Shown: positions 24,401 through 39,400 of the stretch, piece after piece
How the letters are laid out: every line of letters begins with the position of its first letter
Numbering within the stretch: the first letter of the stretch is position 1
From: Tretioscincus oriximinensis
Lineage: Eukaryota; Chordata; Lepidosauria; Squamata; Gymnophthalmidae
Length of the DNA stretch: 64,000 nt
Direction: 5' to 3'
Assembly (NCBI GenBank): GCA_022410635.1
Contig: JAJVDF010000458.1
Coordinates: forward strand, 875,408-939,407
The notes under the pieces: model-generated
Seen by the model: only the letters and a program-made list of their open reading frames with translations
Told to the model about the DNA's origin: nothing
Databases searched by the model: none
Made by a program: the position numbers and the translations under genes

Positions 24401-27400
24401 GTCTTTATGTACATAAATAATAGACAGCAAGTCAAAATAAAATCAATATGATATGCTTCTTAGTACTGTAAATATTTATTAGGATTGGGCTATACCTAAG
24501 TACTCATTTCATCTTGCTTTTGGGTATTTCCTATAAAGACAATAATTCTTACATGACACTGCAAATGAAATCAAATACCTTTTCTTTGTTTAAACATTAT
24601 GTTCTTAGTGAGAATTTGTAGTTTTCAAAATAGCATTCAGTAGTTCATAAGCAAAAGCCCAGATGGCAATTGGTGGACCACTGAGCAAGACAGAATGTTG
24701 GAGTGGATGGGATCTGGCCCAATTTTTATATTCTAATGATGCTTATAATTTGTAGCTGAATGTCTGATTCTGTTTATCCCCCTTTTTGGAAACAGGATAA
24801 AAGGTACACAAATATATTGAATAAAGCCTGAAATGACAATAATGAAAGACAAATTACTTCTGTATCCCAGTGTCTTAAAAATCTATCTGATAATTAAATG
24901 CATTTTTCCATTCTGTTTTATAGAGTAAATGACAAGACTGACCTTGATATCATAAGAGAAAACCATAGGTTTCTGTGGAGGGAAGAAGATGAAGTTGATA
25001 TGAACTGGTAATTTGGAATTACATGTTTGCATTATAGGTGCTTGAAGTCTATTTAAAAAAAAAAAAACCTAACACTGCTTCTTGGAACATAGATGATTGA
25101 ACTGTAGAACTATTATGGAGTGCCAAAGGAATATACACTTTTACTTTTAAAGGCCTTCAAAAACGAGATCGTTGCTTCTCTGCAAGGAGTTAAAGTATGA
25201 ATGAACTACATTTTTGAGAAGATGATATAGTTGGTATTGTTAATAAGGCATGTCTGTTTTATGTATGATGAGGGATTTCTGAAACAACGAGGCATATTAT
25301 ATGTGCCTGTTGTAGAGGAACTGGGTGTTCCTTTGAAGTCATTAAAGTTTTCTATAAGAGAGTATGGAACAAAAATTCACCATAAGTTTCAAACGCACAA
25401 TAGGACTCTTGGCTGTTATAATAGTTGTTTGAAAAGTATAGATCATATAAGAAGTATTGAAATGAAGGAAGAATGAAATGCAGTCCTATAGTGGTGTCAA
25501 GTGAACAAAAGTATTTTGAAATGTATTTTACTGTTAAATGTAAAGAAATGAAATCCAAGTCAAATGTGAACATCACATGATGGCATCTCAACAAAGCCCT
25601 TTGTCAGAGTCCCTTGAGTATGGTCTTCTGACATGATCCTTTTATAGTGGACACTAGGAGAAGACACCCGTTCACGTTCCGTGCATAGAACGGGCACCTA
25701 GCATCTTCCCTCCCTTTTGCCTTCCCACAGCTCTCGCTTCCCCCTCTCCAGTGCTCTTTTGTCTTTCTTCCCTCTCTCCCTCTCCTTTTGTTCTTTGCTG
25801 GTGTTTCAGTAGCACATGACTGGCCTTGTGCTGATTTGCATACTGCCACCGGCTGCAACAGCAATCCATATTGCATAATGTGTGATGGCAGTCTCTGGCT
25901 CTCTTGTCAGTGGGGGAAAGGTTCTTGAGGGCGGGCTTAGCGTCCTCTGTCCAATCAACTATGTTTGAGGTGATGGACAGTTTTTTCTTTCACACAGCAC
26001 AGTTAGATGGGGGTCACTCTCACAAATCTTATGTAGTAATATTATCATCAGTGGTGATATGGTAACACATTTTTTACTGTTGGCTGCCCTGAGACCTTTC
26101 GGTATAGGGCAGGGTACAAGAATAAATAAATAAATAAACCTACAGTAACTATAGCGGTGGCCAGATTCCTTTCACTAACCATAAGGACTAGAAGCTAACT
26201 ATTAAAATTTTAATTCCCACTCCTTGTTTTACTCCTGTTTTAAGGTCAAAACAATAAAACATTTTGCTGTTTTAATTTTGTACTTTTTTGTGAGTCTATG
26301 TTGATTATAGATGAACTGTAAAAAGCCGCCTTGTTTCAATGTTTTAGGCTTCAATTTTAGATAATATTTTGGAACAAAGCCACTTAAACATAGCAGAATG
26401 TACAATTTACTGGGTTGCAATGCATTCTGAGCCAACTCCAATTGAATTAATGCCTTCTCTCCTGTTTTTTTGCTGCATAGTTACATAATAGTTACAGTCA
26501 ATGTGTATGTATTGCTTGCTATATTATGACCAAAATAATTTTCTATCATTTTAATATTTTGCTTAACCTGTAATAACTTCTTTTTTCAGGGAGAAGAGAC
26601 TTAGCAAGAAATACTATGATAAGTTATTTAAAGAATACTGTATTGCGGATCTGAGTAAATACAAAGAGAACAAGGTATTTATTTATTTACACTTCCACCT
26701 CGTCCTTTGCCCAGAAGTCTCAGGGCACGTAATGACAATAAAGACAAGATACAAAATTAACATATTTAGACAATAGTGCCTGAATGTGGGAAAGGGGGAA
26801 AGCTGTTTCTTCAGCCAAAGGCCAGGTTAAAGAAATACTTGGTTATCTTAATTTTTATTAGACCATGTTAAAATAGTCACAATTTCTCTTTATAACCTGT
26901 TTAACTGATGACTTTTACATTCATATTTTTTTGGGTTTTTTGAAAGAAGATCTTGGGTATTTATTTATTTATTTGTACTTGTATCCCACTCTATACCCGA
27001 AGGTCTCAGGGCGGCCAACCATAGGGTGGAACACATAGCTTTTGTTGCTTTCTCCACAACAGACACCCTGTGGAGTAGGTGGGGCTTAGAGAGTTCAAAT
27101 AACTGTGACTGGCCCAAGATCACCCAGATGGCTTTCATGGAGGAGTGGGGTATCAAACTGGGAGATTACGAGGTACGAGTCCAACACTCTAACCACTACA
27201 CCAAACTGGGTACTATGTAACTTAGCCAGTTCTTTAGCCTAACTTAACATTTATTATCAGGACATGAGCTTTCATACCAAGCTGTGGATTTCACAGAGAA
27301 CGGGCTGTTTGGTGCTTTCTGTTTTTTTCTGTCATGGGCCAAAGTATCAGTTGTTGTTTGAGTTTTCTCCAGCTTAGAAGAAGGCAACAAACATGTGGTT

Positions 27401-30400
27401 AAGCCATTTTTATTTCTCTATCTGTAGGAGTTGCCTAGTTTAGTTGCTTCTGTTTCCTTAGCATTAAATAATAGCTTTATTTAAACTGGTTGTAATGCAG
27501 TTCCTTCCTTTCTTCCATATGGAATCACATCAGCACAACTATTACGTTACATCTAAAGAAGCAGGTGCTATAGGACCTCATTGCTAGAAAAACTGCAATA
27601 ATTAGGGGTTACATAATTAATTTTGCATTTTAAAAATCATGTTCTCTTACGATTTTTCAAGCAAATATATTCAGGATAAGAAATCTTACATTTAAGTTTT
27701 CCAAGAGCTGTGGGTCCATATTAGTAACGGTGCCAAGCAATGTTTTCCATGTTAGTTGGAACCAGTCTTGTTGCATGTGATTAAAATAGTGTCTCAGCTG
27801 AATACATCTGTCAAACTACTTCCACACATAGTCCTTTTATAATTCCTCTGTCATATTTGAATATATCTGCACAGCTGTGAAAGTCAGGATATCTTTTGAC
27901 CATTGATTACAAGATTGCATTGGTACTATTTGATAGAAATCTCTTACTAGACCATTATAGTTTACTCCTTCAGTCCAGTTCACCCTATAGTAGCTAGTCT
28001 ACTGTGTGTCTCCTCTTTTACAAACTTGCCCATATTCCACTCTTCCATTGTTCTTGGAGCTCAGAGGTTGAAGGGGGAGATGCAGGTGGCAGGTCTTCCC
28101 CTGACCCAATACCAGGAGACTGAGTCACCCCAGAGTTGAAGTCTGACTGGAGAATATCTGAACTGGGACCTGGCTGTGAATCCCCAGCTTCATCTTTGGT
28201 CCTAATCCTGCAGGAATTACAGATTTTGATTTTCCAAGCTTTAGTTTAGTGATCTGCTTTTCTTTCTCTGAATTCTCCACTGGCAGATCCCTTGGCATAA
28301 CAGGCTGAGTCATGATACCTTCCCTCCATGCACTAAAAGATTCCGTATCATGGCCTCATGCTGAGATCCGGCAATCTGGTGTGATTTCAGGTTTTGTTTT
28401 TGCTTTACAGGATTAGAGCCAAAGGATCCAATGTGGTTTTTTTTGCTGGCAGCAGCAAAGGCGAATGTCTTTTGGTTTTATTAGGATTATGATTGATGTA
28501 ATGTTTGACCATCATCGGATGATTGTCTTTTCTGAAATTGATAATTGCATACCAGTATTTCTAAATCATTAAAAAGAAGATACAGTGAACTCAGTTTTGA
28601 ATTTGTGGAAATTCAGAAAGGCCATAAAAGCAAAAGTGAAGATTTAGGTTGTGTGATTATGGGTAGTCTGTCTGATCATTGTACCAATTGTGGAGATGTT
28701 GGCTTTTAAAAATCTGTGTATTCAAAACTGTGGTTTTCACAGAAGTACTTGTTGGCTGTAAGAAAGGTTAAGTGCCATTGAACTGATGCTTTGGAATTGT
28801 AGTTCTGGAGAAGACTTTAAATAATTCTTCTAACTGAAAGGAGAGCAAATCAGTCAATGCTAAAAGAAAGTAGTCTTAATTATTAATTGCAAGGGCAAAT
28901 AATAAATCTGAAGCTCAAATGTTTGCCCACAAGATATTCTGATGGTGGGAAAGATAGAAGGCAAGAAGAGAAGGGGACGATCAAGGATAATAAGGCTAGG
29001 TGTGACATGGAAACAACAAACATGAACTTGGCAGCCTTTGGGATGCAGTGGAAGACAGGAGCATCTGGTATGCTGTGGACTATGAGTAAATGAAGAATTG
29101 GAGATGACTGGAGAACAAGAAGCTGATTTTTGGCCTGAAGAAGTAAACACAACATAACACTTAGGACTCTTTTACACCTTAGCCTACCAGTTTGGTGGTA
29201 TTGTGGTCCCAGTACTGGCTAAGTAGAATCGGCACATGCCTAGTGCCAGTCTCCAAGGTCTTTATCCCAAAACATCTGGGCATAGGAATTTTGCCTTTAA
29301 ATGTCACCAATGTAACTGACTAGGGGCCTTACAGGATGCCAAGGTGTGATACTCTCTGAATAGACAATGTGGAAACAGGCGGGCATCAATCCTTTGCAAG
29401 CACTGATGAAATCAGAATTGCAGTGATCAGAATAATCCTTGGCACTGAATTGTTGCTGGAAAGCTCCGTGTGACCAAAGAGAAATTGAGAGTATTGCTAC
29501 ATGGTCACTGTTTGGCATTTAGAGCAGCACATTGGAACTGCCAACTTTTTAGTACAATGTTCTTTGCAGTCTTTCTTCCCTTTCAAAAAGAGGTCTGGGA
29601 AAAATGCATTTGGATGAAGATACATAGTAGGCTTATTCATTACATTGGCCTTGTTAAATAAAGAGAAGGAATATTTGGGTCATACTCATGTGTTTGGTAT
29701 TAGTTTCCAAGGGTATTCGTTCTAGCATCTTCTGCCCAATTTGCACAGTTTACAGAGCAGTTTTGATTTGGGGCCTTTTGTGCATGGAGCCTTATTCTGG
29801 GACACATCTCAAAATGGGACTTGCCGTACATATGGCAGTGCAGAATATTGCAGGCCTCATCCCAAGCTATACCTAGAATAAGGCTCAGTGAAGAACAGGC
29901 CTTGGTTTGTTTTTGTACTTACCTGGGCTAAATTGTTCTAGCTGGAATTAATCTTACTGGAACAGTTCCCAGCTGAAGCTCTCCAGCTGCTCCGGAACAA
30001 GGTAGTCCATACTTGCAAAATGTGCTCTGGGACAACCCTTGAGCTATCCCAATGAGCTTTAAAGTTTATTGCAAAGATTCTGGTCATTAGTTTATTTATA
30101 TTTATTTTAAAGCCCACCCTATACTCAGAGGGCTCAGGGTAGCCAACAATAAAAACAACAATACAAAATTGACATTAAAAACATTTTTAAAAAGTATCTA
30201 AAAGTCAGAAGAAAAACAACATTTCTTCAACCAAAGGCCAGATTAAAAAGGTGTAGGCAATTAATAAATCATCAGCTTCAACTGTAGCTGACAGGAAGAG
30301 CTTGTCTCTAGTGAACAACCCTGCTCATCTCCTGGCCAGCAACTTTTTTATTAAGCAGAAGTTACAGAGCAAACAAATATATTATGCAAATACAATAACA

Positions 30401-33400
30401 TGTGATATAGGAATAATCATGTTACTCTGTCCCTGGTTTTACTGCCTGTTTTGACTGGCTAGAGTTGCACAACGTCCACTGGAGTGTCGCCTCCTCTTAC
30501 GCTGCTCCACCATGCAGAAGTAGAAAGGATCTTGGTCTGTTCAGTAATACAGTTATGACAACTGTATTTGTCATTGTATTGGCATAATGTATTTGCTTGC
30601 TTTGTAACTTCTGCTTAATAACAAAAGTCGAGCAAGGATCGAGATCTTAATATGTTAAAACATAATTAGTATGTACAAATTATAAATACATTTGAGCAAT
30701 ATTTGGCCCTGGATTTTTTTGCTAAATGTCTATATTTTTAATGTGTATTTTGTCTTTCAAACAGTTTGGATTCAGATGGAGACATGAAAAGGAGGTTGTA
30801 GCAGGAAAAGGTGAGTTCCCCCTTTGTTGTTTAAACTTGCTTAAGGTTTTCCTTTGAGTCTGTATGAATGAAGTCACATCATGCAAATCCGTAACATTCT
30901 AAAGGTATAGTAAGATGTTTCATTTGCTACGTTTTCCTTTCAATTAGATATTTAAAAACTTTTAAAGAACGCAGCCCAAATTATTATTGGTGCAAACTAA
31001 TAATACAGTTCACCACTAAGGGGCGCAAGCAGAATATGGCAAGGTTCCTAGATACAGTTGTATAATGCGCATTGCTGAACTTATTCTTGCAAACTCATAG
31101 TTGGACATTTTATTATTTTCAGCTAATTTTGTTTACATTTTCTTATGTAGTCAGAAGCTAACTTTCTGCACTCTGCACCATTTGCAAAGAAACCTCTACG
31201 TGTTTAAAGACTGCTGTTTTGTTTTTTGTTTAAACTGAGAAAAAAATAATAGATAAATTATTTTATCTCATAATACATCTTTTACCTCTTGAAATCTTGC
31301 TATTCATAGCTTTCCAGACAGTCGTCACTTAGTAAAACAAACGAGTGATTTTTTATATTAATTCTAGCAACCTAGAAGAACAGCTTAGCCGCCTATTCTG
31401 CTAACAAAATCTAGTTATTATTCTAGAAAACGTGAAGCATTCTAAAGTACCTTGTAAATGAAGTTTTGGACTGCTGAAACTAATTAAATAAATGACATCA
31501 TTCCAGCAACACGAATCTTCTATACTGTGTTTATAACACAGCCAATCAAACTATGGGTAGGGTTGGCACATGTCTTGTTTCTGACATTTATTAAATTCTG
31601 ATTCCTCCTCCTCCTTTTGGTAAACAATCATGTTATTTCTTGAAATCATCCAGTTACTAAAGCTTACTTTATTACATTTCTCTTCTTTGTATCATGGATA
31701 AAAAAATACTTTTTGTAGACTTCAGATCAAAATTTGAACATTTTAATTGATACTCCCCATTAAATATCATTGTCTTCCTGAAGGCTACAATCTTAATCTT
31801 TTATAATGAGTGAATTATAGTAGGAGGAATTATTATTATGAATTATAGTAGGAGGAATTGAAATAGCACCTACCCTTTTTAACATTACTACTATACGTGT
31901 TTTTAAAAGTGGTACAAGAGGTCTTTTTTTCATAGAATTTTTCTTTTAATAATGTTTTATTTTATATTGGATGCTTGAAGACGAACACAGACAGCCATGT
32001 TCTATTTCCTTTGTTTGCAGCTTTTGCATTTCAGTTGGTTTTATGTTGCAGAAGTATCTGAGGACACTGTCAAATCCATAGGTTAGCAGCTTAGGCAGAA
32101 CATTCTGAGGTTAATCTTTCAAAATCAGTACTGGAGGTGAGCCTATTAATACTGATCGTTACCACCAGCTAGGCATATGGAAGCATCATTGTCTGAGAGA
32201 GACGACACTTCACGGGGGTTCTCTCTGTGTAGGCTTAGTATGAATGACAATGAAATGTGAAATGTTGTGATTTCATTTATCAGGGCTCCCTTAATCTAGG
32301 ATGCCATGTGTTCAAGTCTTTTATCAGAGCTTCATACATGTTTCAAATAATATATCTGTACAATCATAACAGTGTAAGCAGCTTGCTTTTGGAAACCCCT
32401 TTGAGAAACTTAAAAATAAAGTGAAGCAATTCAGAGTTTTAAACAGATACTGTTTAAAAGATGCTATTTTCCCAGGACTGTATTGAAATTACCACACTTA
32501 CCTGTGGCAGTCCTAACATACTTCTGGGGTAGTGCACCAAAAAAGCACATTGTAATTAAGGCAGAAAATCCACCTTTGACGTTGGGCTTTCCATCAAGCT
32601 GGATTGATTAACTTGCTCACTTTTTTCTTGTGGAATTACGACTCTTGTAAAAATATCTTTGTTTGGTGTCCTGCATTCTCATGCTTTTGCCAGAGCAATG
32701 ACTCTATGGATAAACAACGAGTAAGAATTTGGTCTTGTCCCAGGATTGCCTCCAGTCACTTGTGGGATCCAAAAAAGTTCTTGCTGTTTCTTCTTGCCTT
32801 CTGGAGGCACCCTGATATTCAAGGTGTTAAATTTTTTTCGCATTCTTAAAGAAACTAGCAGGCGCAAGGACAAGCTTGAGTCATGTTAGGGAAGAGAAAA
32901 TCAGAGGCTCTCCTATGCATACAATGATGTGTATGTTTCTTTTTTTGCAATACTGTGTTTCCCCCAAAATAAGACCTACCATGAAAATAAACTGTAGCAT
33001 GATTTTTAAGGATTTTTGAGGATGCTTGAAATATAAGCCCTAATCCTAAAAAAGAAGCCATAGGTACAGTTTATAAAAAAGCAATTTAAATATTGTCCAG
33101 TGAAGGGTGGAGGGAGAGGAAGAGAAGCAGGGAGAATCTTAGATTGTTATGCATGAAAAAATAAAAAAACCCTGAAAATAAGCCATTGCGCATCTTTTGG
33201 AGCAAAAATTAATGTAAGATCCTGCCTTATTTTTGCGGAAAAGCTTGGATCAGGTCCATGGAGGATTTTGCTCTGAAGTATCCCAAATGACCCCTAAAAC
33301 ACTGAAGTGTTATACATACTTCAGCATAGTAGTTACATGGACCACCATTTTTTCCTGTTGATCCAGGTATTGATTCAAATAATGAATCTAACAGACTTGT

Positions 33401-36400
33401 CTGAGCACTTACAGTATGTTTTTTCTTTGCAGATTCTGACATGTTATGTAAACCCTTGACCAACTAATTCACTGCCAGTAACTTACAATAAGATGTTTTT
33501 GAGATTTATCCCTGTTTTTGTTTTGTCTTTCTTGCTTTCCAGGGCAGTTTTTCTGTGGAAACAAACACTGTGATGAAAAAGAAGGCTTGAAGAGCTGGGA
33601 AGTGAACTTTGGTTACATTGAACAGGGTGAAAAGAAAAACGCTCTTGTCAAATTAAGTAAGTTTCTCACTCACACAATTGAAAGATTTATGTACTAACAA
33701 ATGCATTATTGGGGGTTTTAAAGGAAAATTAAAATAAGTGTTTTTTATTGAGTGAAAAATTGCATGATTTAGAAAAAGAGATTGGGATCTACTTTTATGT
33801 ATAATTATTAATACACATGTATAGTAAAGCTTGGGTAGCTTTAAGACAGGATTAGACAGATTCATGAAACCCAAGAGTATCAATAGTTAGTAGGGATGGA
33901 TCTCTTGATACTAGCTCTGGGATGGAGCAGCAGGCAGGATTCCTGAAATACCACTTGCAGGGAGTCAAGAACAGATTAAGGTTTTGCCTTCTTCTGTTTC
34001 AGACTGCCCAGGTGCAATTGGTGGGCCTCTGTGTGAGACTGAATGCTGGACTAGATGGGCTCTGGCCCCATTCAGCAGGGCTCCTCTTACGTTCTCAGCA
34101 AATGGATTTTACTGAAGACAGAATCCCAGCATGAAAAACAAAGCCTAAGACTTTAGGAAGCTCATGTGGGTTTCTCTATGTAATCTTATGTGGTAGCTTA
34201 ACACCACAAGCAGAAATTTTTGTGTGATTTTTAAATTATTTGTTCTTTACATATCTGTTTGAAAGTGAATGTAATTCCATGTTGGACAGGAAGCTGAACC
34301 ATCAAGCAGAGTAAGAAGTTCCTTCTGTTGGTGTGATCTGTGGAAGACCCTGTCCCCTTAAGCTCCATCCTGTAGACTGTTGGCCCTTACTATTCCATCA
34401 TGTAAAAGGGAGGCTCCTAGTAAATTTTGTTAGTTCATTATCTGGATCAATGGAGAATCACTGCAAGACTCTACAAGTAAAGCTGGTGATGTGTGGCTAG
34501 CATATTACAGTTATTAAAAATAACGGCTAATTAAGTAGAGCCTTATTGTGGAAAGCAGGAGATGGAACTGCTCCATCCTGCCAGCGCTTCCAATGTTGCA
34601 TAATTTTGAAAAACTGGGACCGATATACCGTATATCGTTGCCGTCAGTGCACATATGCATAAAAACGTTTCCCAAATCAGTTCTACAAAAGTTGAAAGGA
34701 ATGTCTACAAATGTCTACTTGACTCGCGAGTCCTTCTTTTTGTTTTTCTTTGTTTTTAAAGGACTTTGTCCAGAATGCTCCTACAAATTAAACTTCCATC
34801 ACAGGTAAAGCACATCATTCAAACAAACAAGAATTCTCTGTATGGCTTTGCATTTTCGTTAGAGATGAAGAAGAATGCAATTAATCTGTTTTGATAGCAA
34901 ATCAGCCAAGGTAATACTCTAAATTGGTTTGCAGATCAGAATGCAGTTGGAATTGTGCAGAGTTAAAACCTTTTACAAAATTCAAACATCATCAGGGATC
35001 CTTTCATATATTTGTCGACTTTAGAGAAATAGCCATGTTAATCTCTGTTCATACCACCTACCTTTCTCTTGTAAGTCTCCACGAGACCCCCTTGCTCGAA
35101 TCTCTGTTGGCTGTTCAGTTCAGACTGAACCAAACATTCCTTTGTTCAGTCAAGTGTGAACTTTTTTCTTCAGACAATCAGGGTATTTGATTCAACTTGA
35201 ATGCCTTTTAACCTGATCGAACCATGTTTGTTTGCTAGGTTTTTTTTAATATATCTGTTTTCAAATAGGCAATGACTGGATTTGAATTTGAAACTCTCAG
35301 CCATCCCTGTTTGATTTGAACAGTTTCAGATCCAAAATGAATTTGGTAAAAATGAAACAAATGCTAACGATATTAAAAACTGGTGCTAGATATTGATGAG
35401 TCAGGAAATATATCTTAAGGTTAACATCTTGATCAAATGTTGAGAATCTCCCATTCAGCTTTGGTTCAGCCTCAGGTTTCCAGGAATTGCCTTTCCAGAG
35501 TCAGTTAATCTTTATTAATTAGTCAGCATACCATATCATCTATCCGATTCTCAACACATATCTCCCTCATATCCTACAATCTATATTAAAATTGTTTATA
35601 AACAGTTGTTGGTAGAATATTGAATTTTTTGGTGTCCGTTTAGATGTTTATATGTAAAAATTGAAAGTTTATGTACTTGTATTTTTGTATAGTTGATTTT
35701 AAAAATGTTTAAAAGAATTAATGACAAAAATGTTAAAACTTTTTAAAGCCTGAATTCTGTATCATTTTGTCAGTTGAGCTAGTAAACTGACTTTTAATGT
35801 TTACATTAACTTATGAAGGAAAAAGGAAATAAAACCTCCAGGAAAGAGAGTGAGCACAGAACAAAATCCCGAAGGGCAAAAGTCTAAGAAGCCAAGATTG
35901 CCTTCAACACATAAACGGAAGTCGAAAAAGAAGAGACCAACAGGTAAAAGATCATTTCAATTTTCATGAGGATGTTGTTTCAGTTTTTTGTATTAAAAAT
36001 TGTAATTTGATGAGTGTGGTTATTATGTGTGTGTGGGAGAGAGAGAGATCATACTCAAACAAATCAGAGCAGCAGGAGGAGAGAAGCAAGGAAGAAAATT
36101 TGGAAAAACTAGTAGACTAATATTCGTAAACAGGATTTCCCAAATGCAGAATTTTCAAGTGAAATTTCTATATCTTATTACATATAAGGGCACATAGAAT
36201 GCACTTATAATTGGCTTAAGAAAATTTAGGAAAGATTTAGAAAGTGGGACCATCCAAAATGTCCATCCAAAAGGTCCATCAAGATCATCCAAAAAGACTA
36301 TTCATACAAGTTCCAATGTTCCTTTTTAGGTTCAAAACATTTTATTTGAACTATCCAATTGTCTAATTTTAAAGCAGAACTATCCAAAAGCTTGGGTTTG

Positions 36401-39400
36401 GGAAGAACTATGGAACATGGCATAACATCCCCCAAACAGCGACACGTTAGATGAAAACCGACCATAGAAACCTCATTCTTCCCAGACTTTCAACCCGGGA
36501 CTGAGTTGTGTAATTCTGGACCTTTCTTATCTGCCCTGTCTTTTCTCTCAGTTATGCCTCTTCTCCAGTCTTCTGCTGGTTTCACAGGTGTGAGGAATGC
36601 AGGTTATCTGTTTCCGGAAAGGGACACTTGAGATTTCTGTTGTTGTTTTACTAGAACGACAAAGATATCTCTTAGCAGAAGATGAAAGCAGGAGGCATTG
36701 TATAGAAACCCTTTCCAGTCTGGATTCTTCTGTCATTTGTTGTTCATGAACTGAAAGCGTTTAAAGGTAGTTTTTGACTTTACAAGCTAATTCATCCCAA
36801 CTTACTGCTTGTTAGTCAAGGACTTACAAAGCTAGAACTCTTCTTTTGGGCTCCTTTAATTAAATCAAACTGATGAAGCTCATTTTTCAGGACTCAAGAA
36901 GGTTTAAATGTAGAGGTGTGGTCAGGTAGAGGCTCAAGTTCATAAAAATATAGGCTCATCAACTGGGATCTTGAAAAGCAAGACCTACAAATTCTGAATA
37001 TTTGAATTTTAAATGTGAAAGTGTTTTTACTTTTTCATTTAGCATTTTAAAACGTTATGGTACATTGACAGATGTTGGCATTCTATTAAAGAGTAATACT
37101 TATCTGTGTCTCTAATTACGTGCTGTCTTTTTCAGATGGTGAATGCTTAGAAAAATCAGATGATTCCGACAAAGGTAAATTAAGTACCATTTAGTGTGAC
37201 GTTAAAAAGTTTACTGAGAAAACATCCCGCTCTATATATGTCTTCAAAGGTTAATTGCATGTTAAAACAGGGATTGAGAGAAAAGGATACAAACATTTTG
37301 AGATACATTGTTTAAAATATGTGGCAGGTTGGCACAAATGGCGCAGAGGTTAAGAGACGGTCTTTCAATCAAGAGATCCGTTCTTGAAGCCCTGTGTCGG
37401 CCATGGAGAGGGGTGAGCACTCTCCACTGACCAGTTTCACCCAACCCAGCTGTTCAAAAGCAAAGAAATTTGCAAGTAGTTCAATGGGTACCACCATAGT
37501 GTGGTGGGGAAAATAGAATCCTCTTCTTCTTCCAGATCATCATCCAACTATTGGGCACATAATAGCTAATGTTAATCCTCCAAATAGGAGCTATTTAAAT
37601 TTACTTATATATTTAACTGGTCAATAATCATATGGACTATATGCTTAAACCAAATGTTTCTCTGGTCTGTTATCCCAAATTCCAAAACTTCCAGTTATTT
37701 AGAAGAAGAAGAAGAAGAAGAAGAAGAAGAACTCGGTTCTTATACCCCGCTTTTCTCACCTTTCCAAGGGACTCAAAGCGGCTTACAAGGATATATTTTG
37801 CCCGAAGGCTCACATTCTATCTTCCCCACCAGGCTATGGTGGTCCCCATGTATCTACTTGCAGTCAGTTGCAATTTCTTGCAGTTCATGCTTTCGAATAG
37901 CTGGGTTGGCTAGAGCTACAGGCTAGTGGAAGGTGCTCACCCCTCCCCACTTCCAACACAGGGCTTCGAAACCCCATCTCCCAGGCGAGAGACGAATTCC
38001 TAAGCAACTGAGCTATCCGTGCCAAGTTTGTTCCCTTAATATCCCCATGATTATTAGTCTCTTTTCTCATAGTAGTTCATACAACATAAACTCCCCCAAA
38101 CACTCATACCATCTACAGACCTCTGTGAACTATCCTTCCATCCCTTGACTGTCACTATATGTGCTGCGTATGTCTCCACCTTAGTTGTATGAATAATTTC
38201 CTTAGCTACATTGGGCAATTTGGCCTGATTCATTCTGTCTTCTCATCCCCTTGAATATTAACATTAATTCTCCTATCACTAAGTTCCAAAATGCTTGGAC
38301 ACATGGGCACCTCTCCCATATGTGCATATATATCCCCCTTCTGCCACATACAGGCCACATTATGAGGTTATTCCCAACATATGACCCATTGAGTTGTGGT
38401 CAAATACTACCTTGTTATCAGTTTAAGTTCCACTCTTGGATCCATTTATTAAATTCACCTTGGAAAATGGTTAGACCTCCCTGCCATTACTCAACTACTA
38501 ATCTTTTATTTTTATATGTAGCATTAATTAACAGTCTATATATTTTCCCAGCAATACATTTTTACTCTTCAGTTTTGATCTAAATCATAAAGTACTAAAG
38601 TGTTTTTAAAATTCTGGTACCTACCCTGGGATCAGAATTGGATGGGCTCTGAGTTCTTAAATAAATAAAAACCTGACAATGAATGTAGTTCTGTCTTGCT
38701 GTCTTAGGCTTCATCCACAAAACATGGTTTGGGAGGGTCTTTGGGGCCCCTGAAGTGCAAAGTCCGCCCATAGAGGCAACCTCTGACCAGAAAAGGCAAA
38801 AAACAGTGAGGACACAGTTTGCCCTAAATTTCCTTTGCTCCATGAAGAGAGATGTTAGCATGGAAAGCTTATCGGCAGATTTCCTTTCATTACTTCTTTA
38901 GCTAGGTTGGACCCCATTAATGACTTTAAACCTTTAATTTATTTATATATTTAACTGGTCAATAATCATATGGACTAAATGCATAAACCGAATGTTTCTC
39001 TGGTCTGTTATCCCAAATTCCAAAACTTCCAGTTCTTTAGCCAAGTTTGTTCCCTTAATATCCCCATGAAAGAGGATTTCCATTTTTGGCCATGGAGGCT
39101 CAGTTGGGTGACTGTGGCCCTGTCCCCACTGAGCCTTATTCTGGGTTATATCTCGGTACAGAGCTTGGTCATCCACATGCCAGTGTAGGTTGTGGAAGGC
39201 CCCATTCGGGGCCTGCCATAGCTTACACTAGCATGTAGATGACACATTCCTATTCTGAGATATAGCCAAGAAGGGGGACGGGGCCTTTGGGTTGGTCAGT
39301 ATTTCTTGACTTAGTCTGCTTCGCAGAGGCAAAATGAGAGTGAGCAGAATAACATTCACAGTTCTGATCCCTGTAAAAGAGAGGCAGGATCTAAGTGCCT

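Noticed and set aside
38251..38583. 110-codon plus-strand frame
   Set aside because: Antisense shadow of an L1-like ORF2 fragment.
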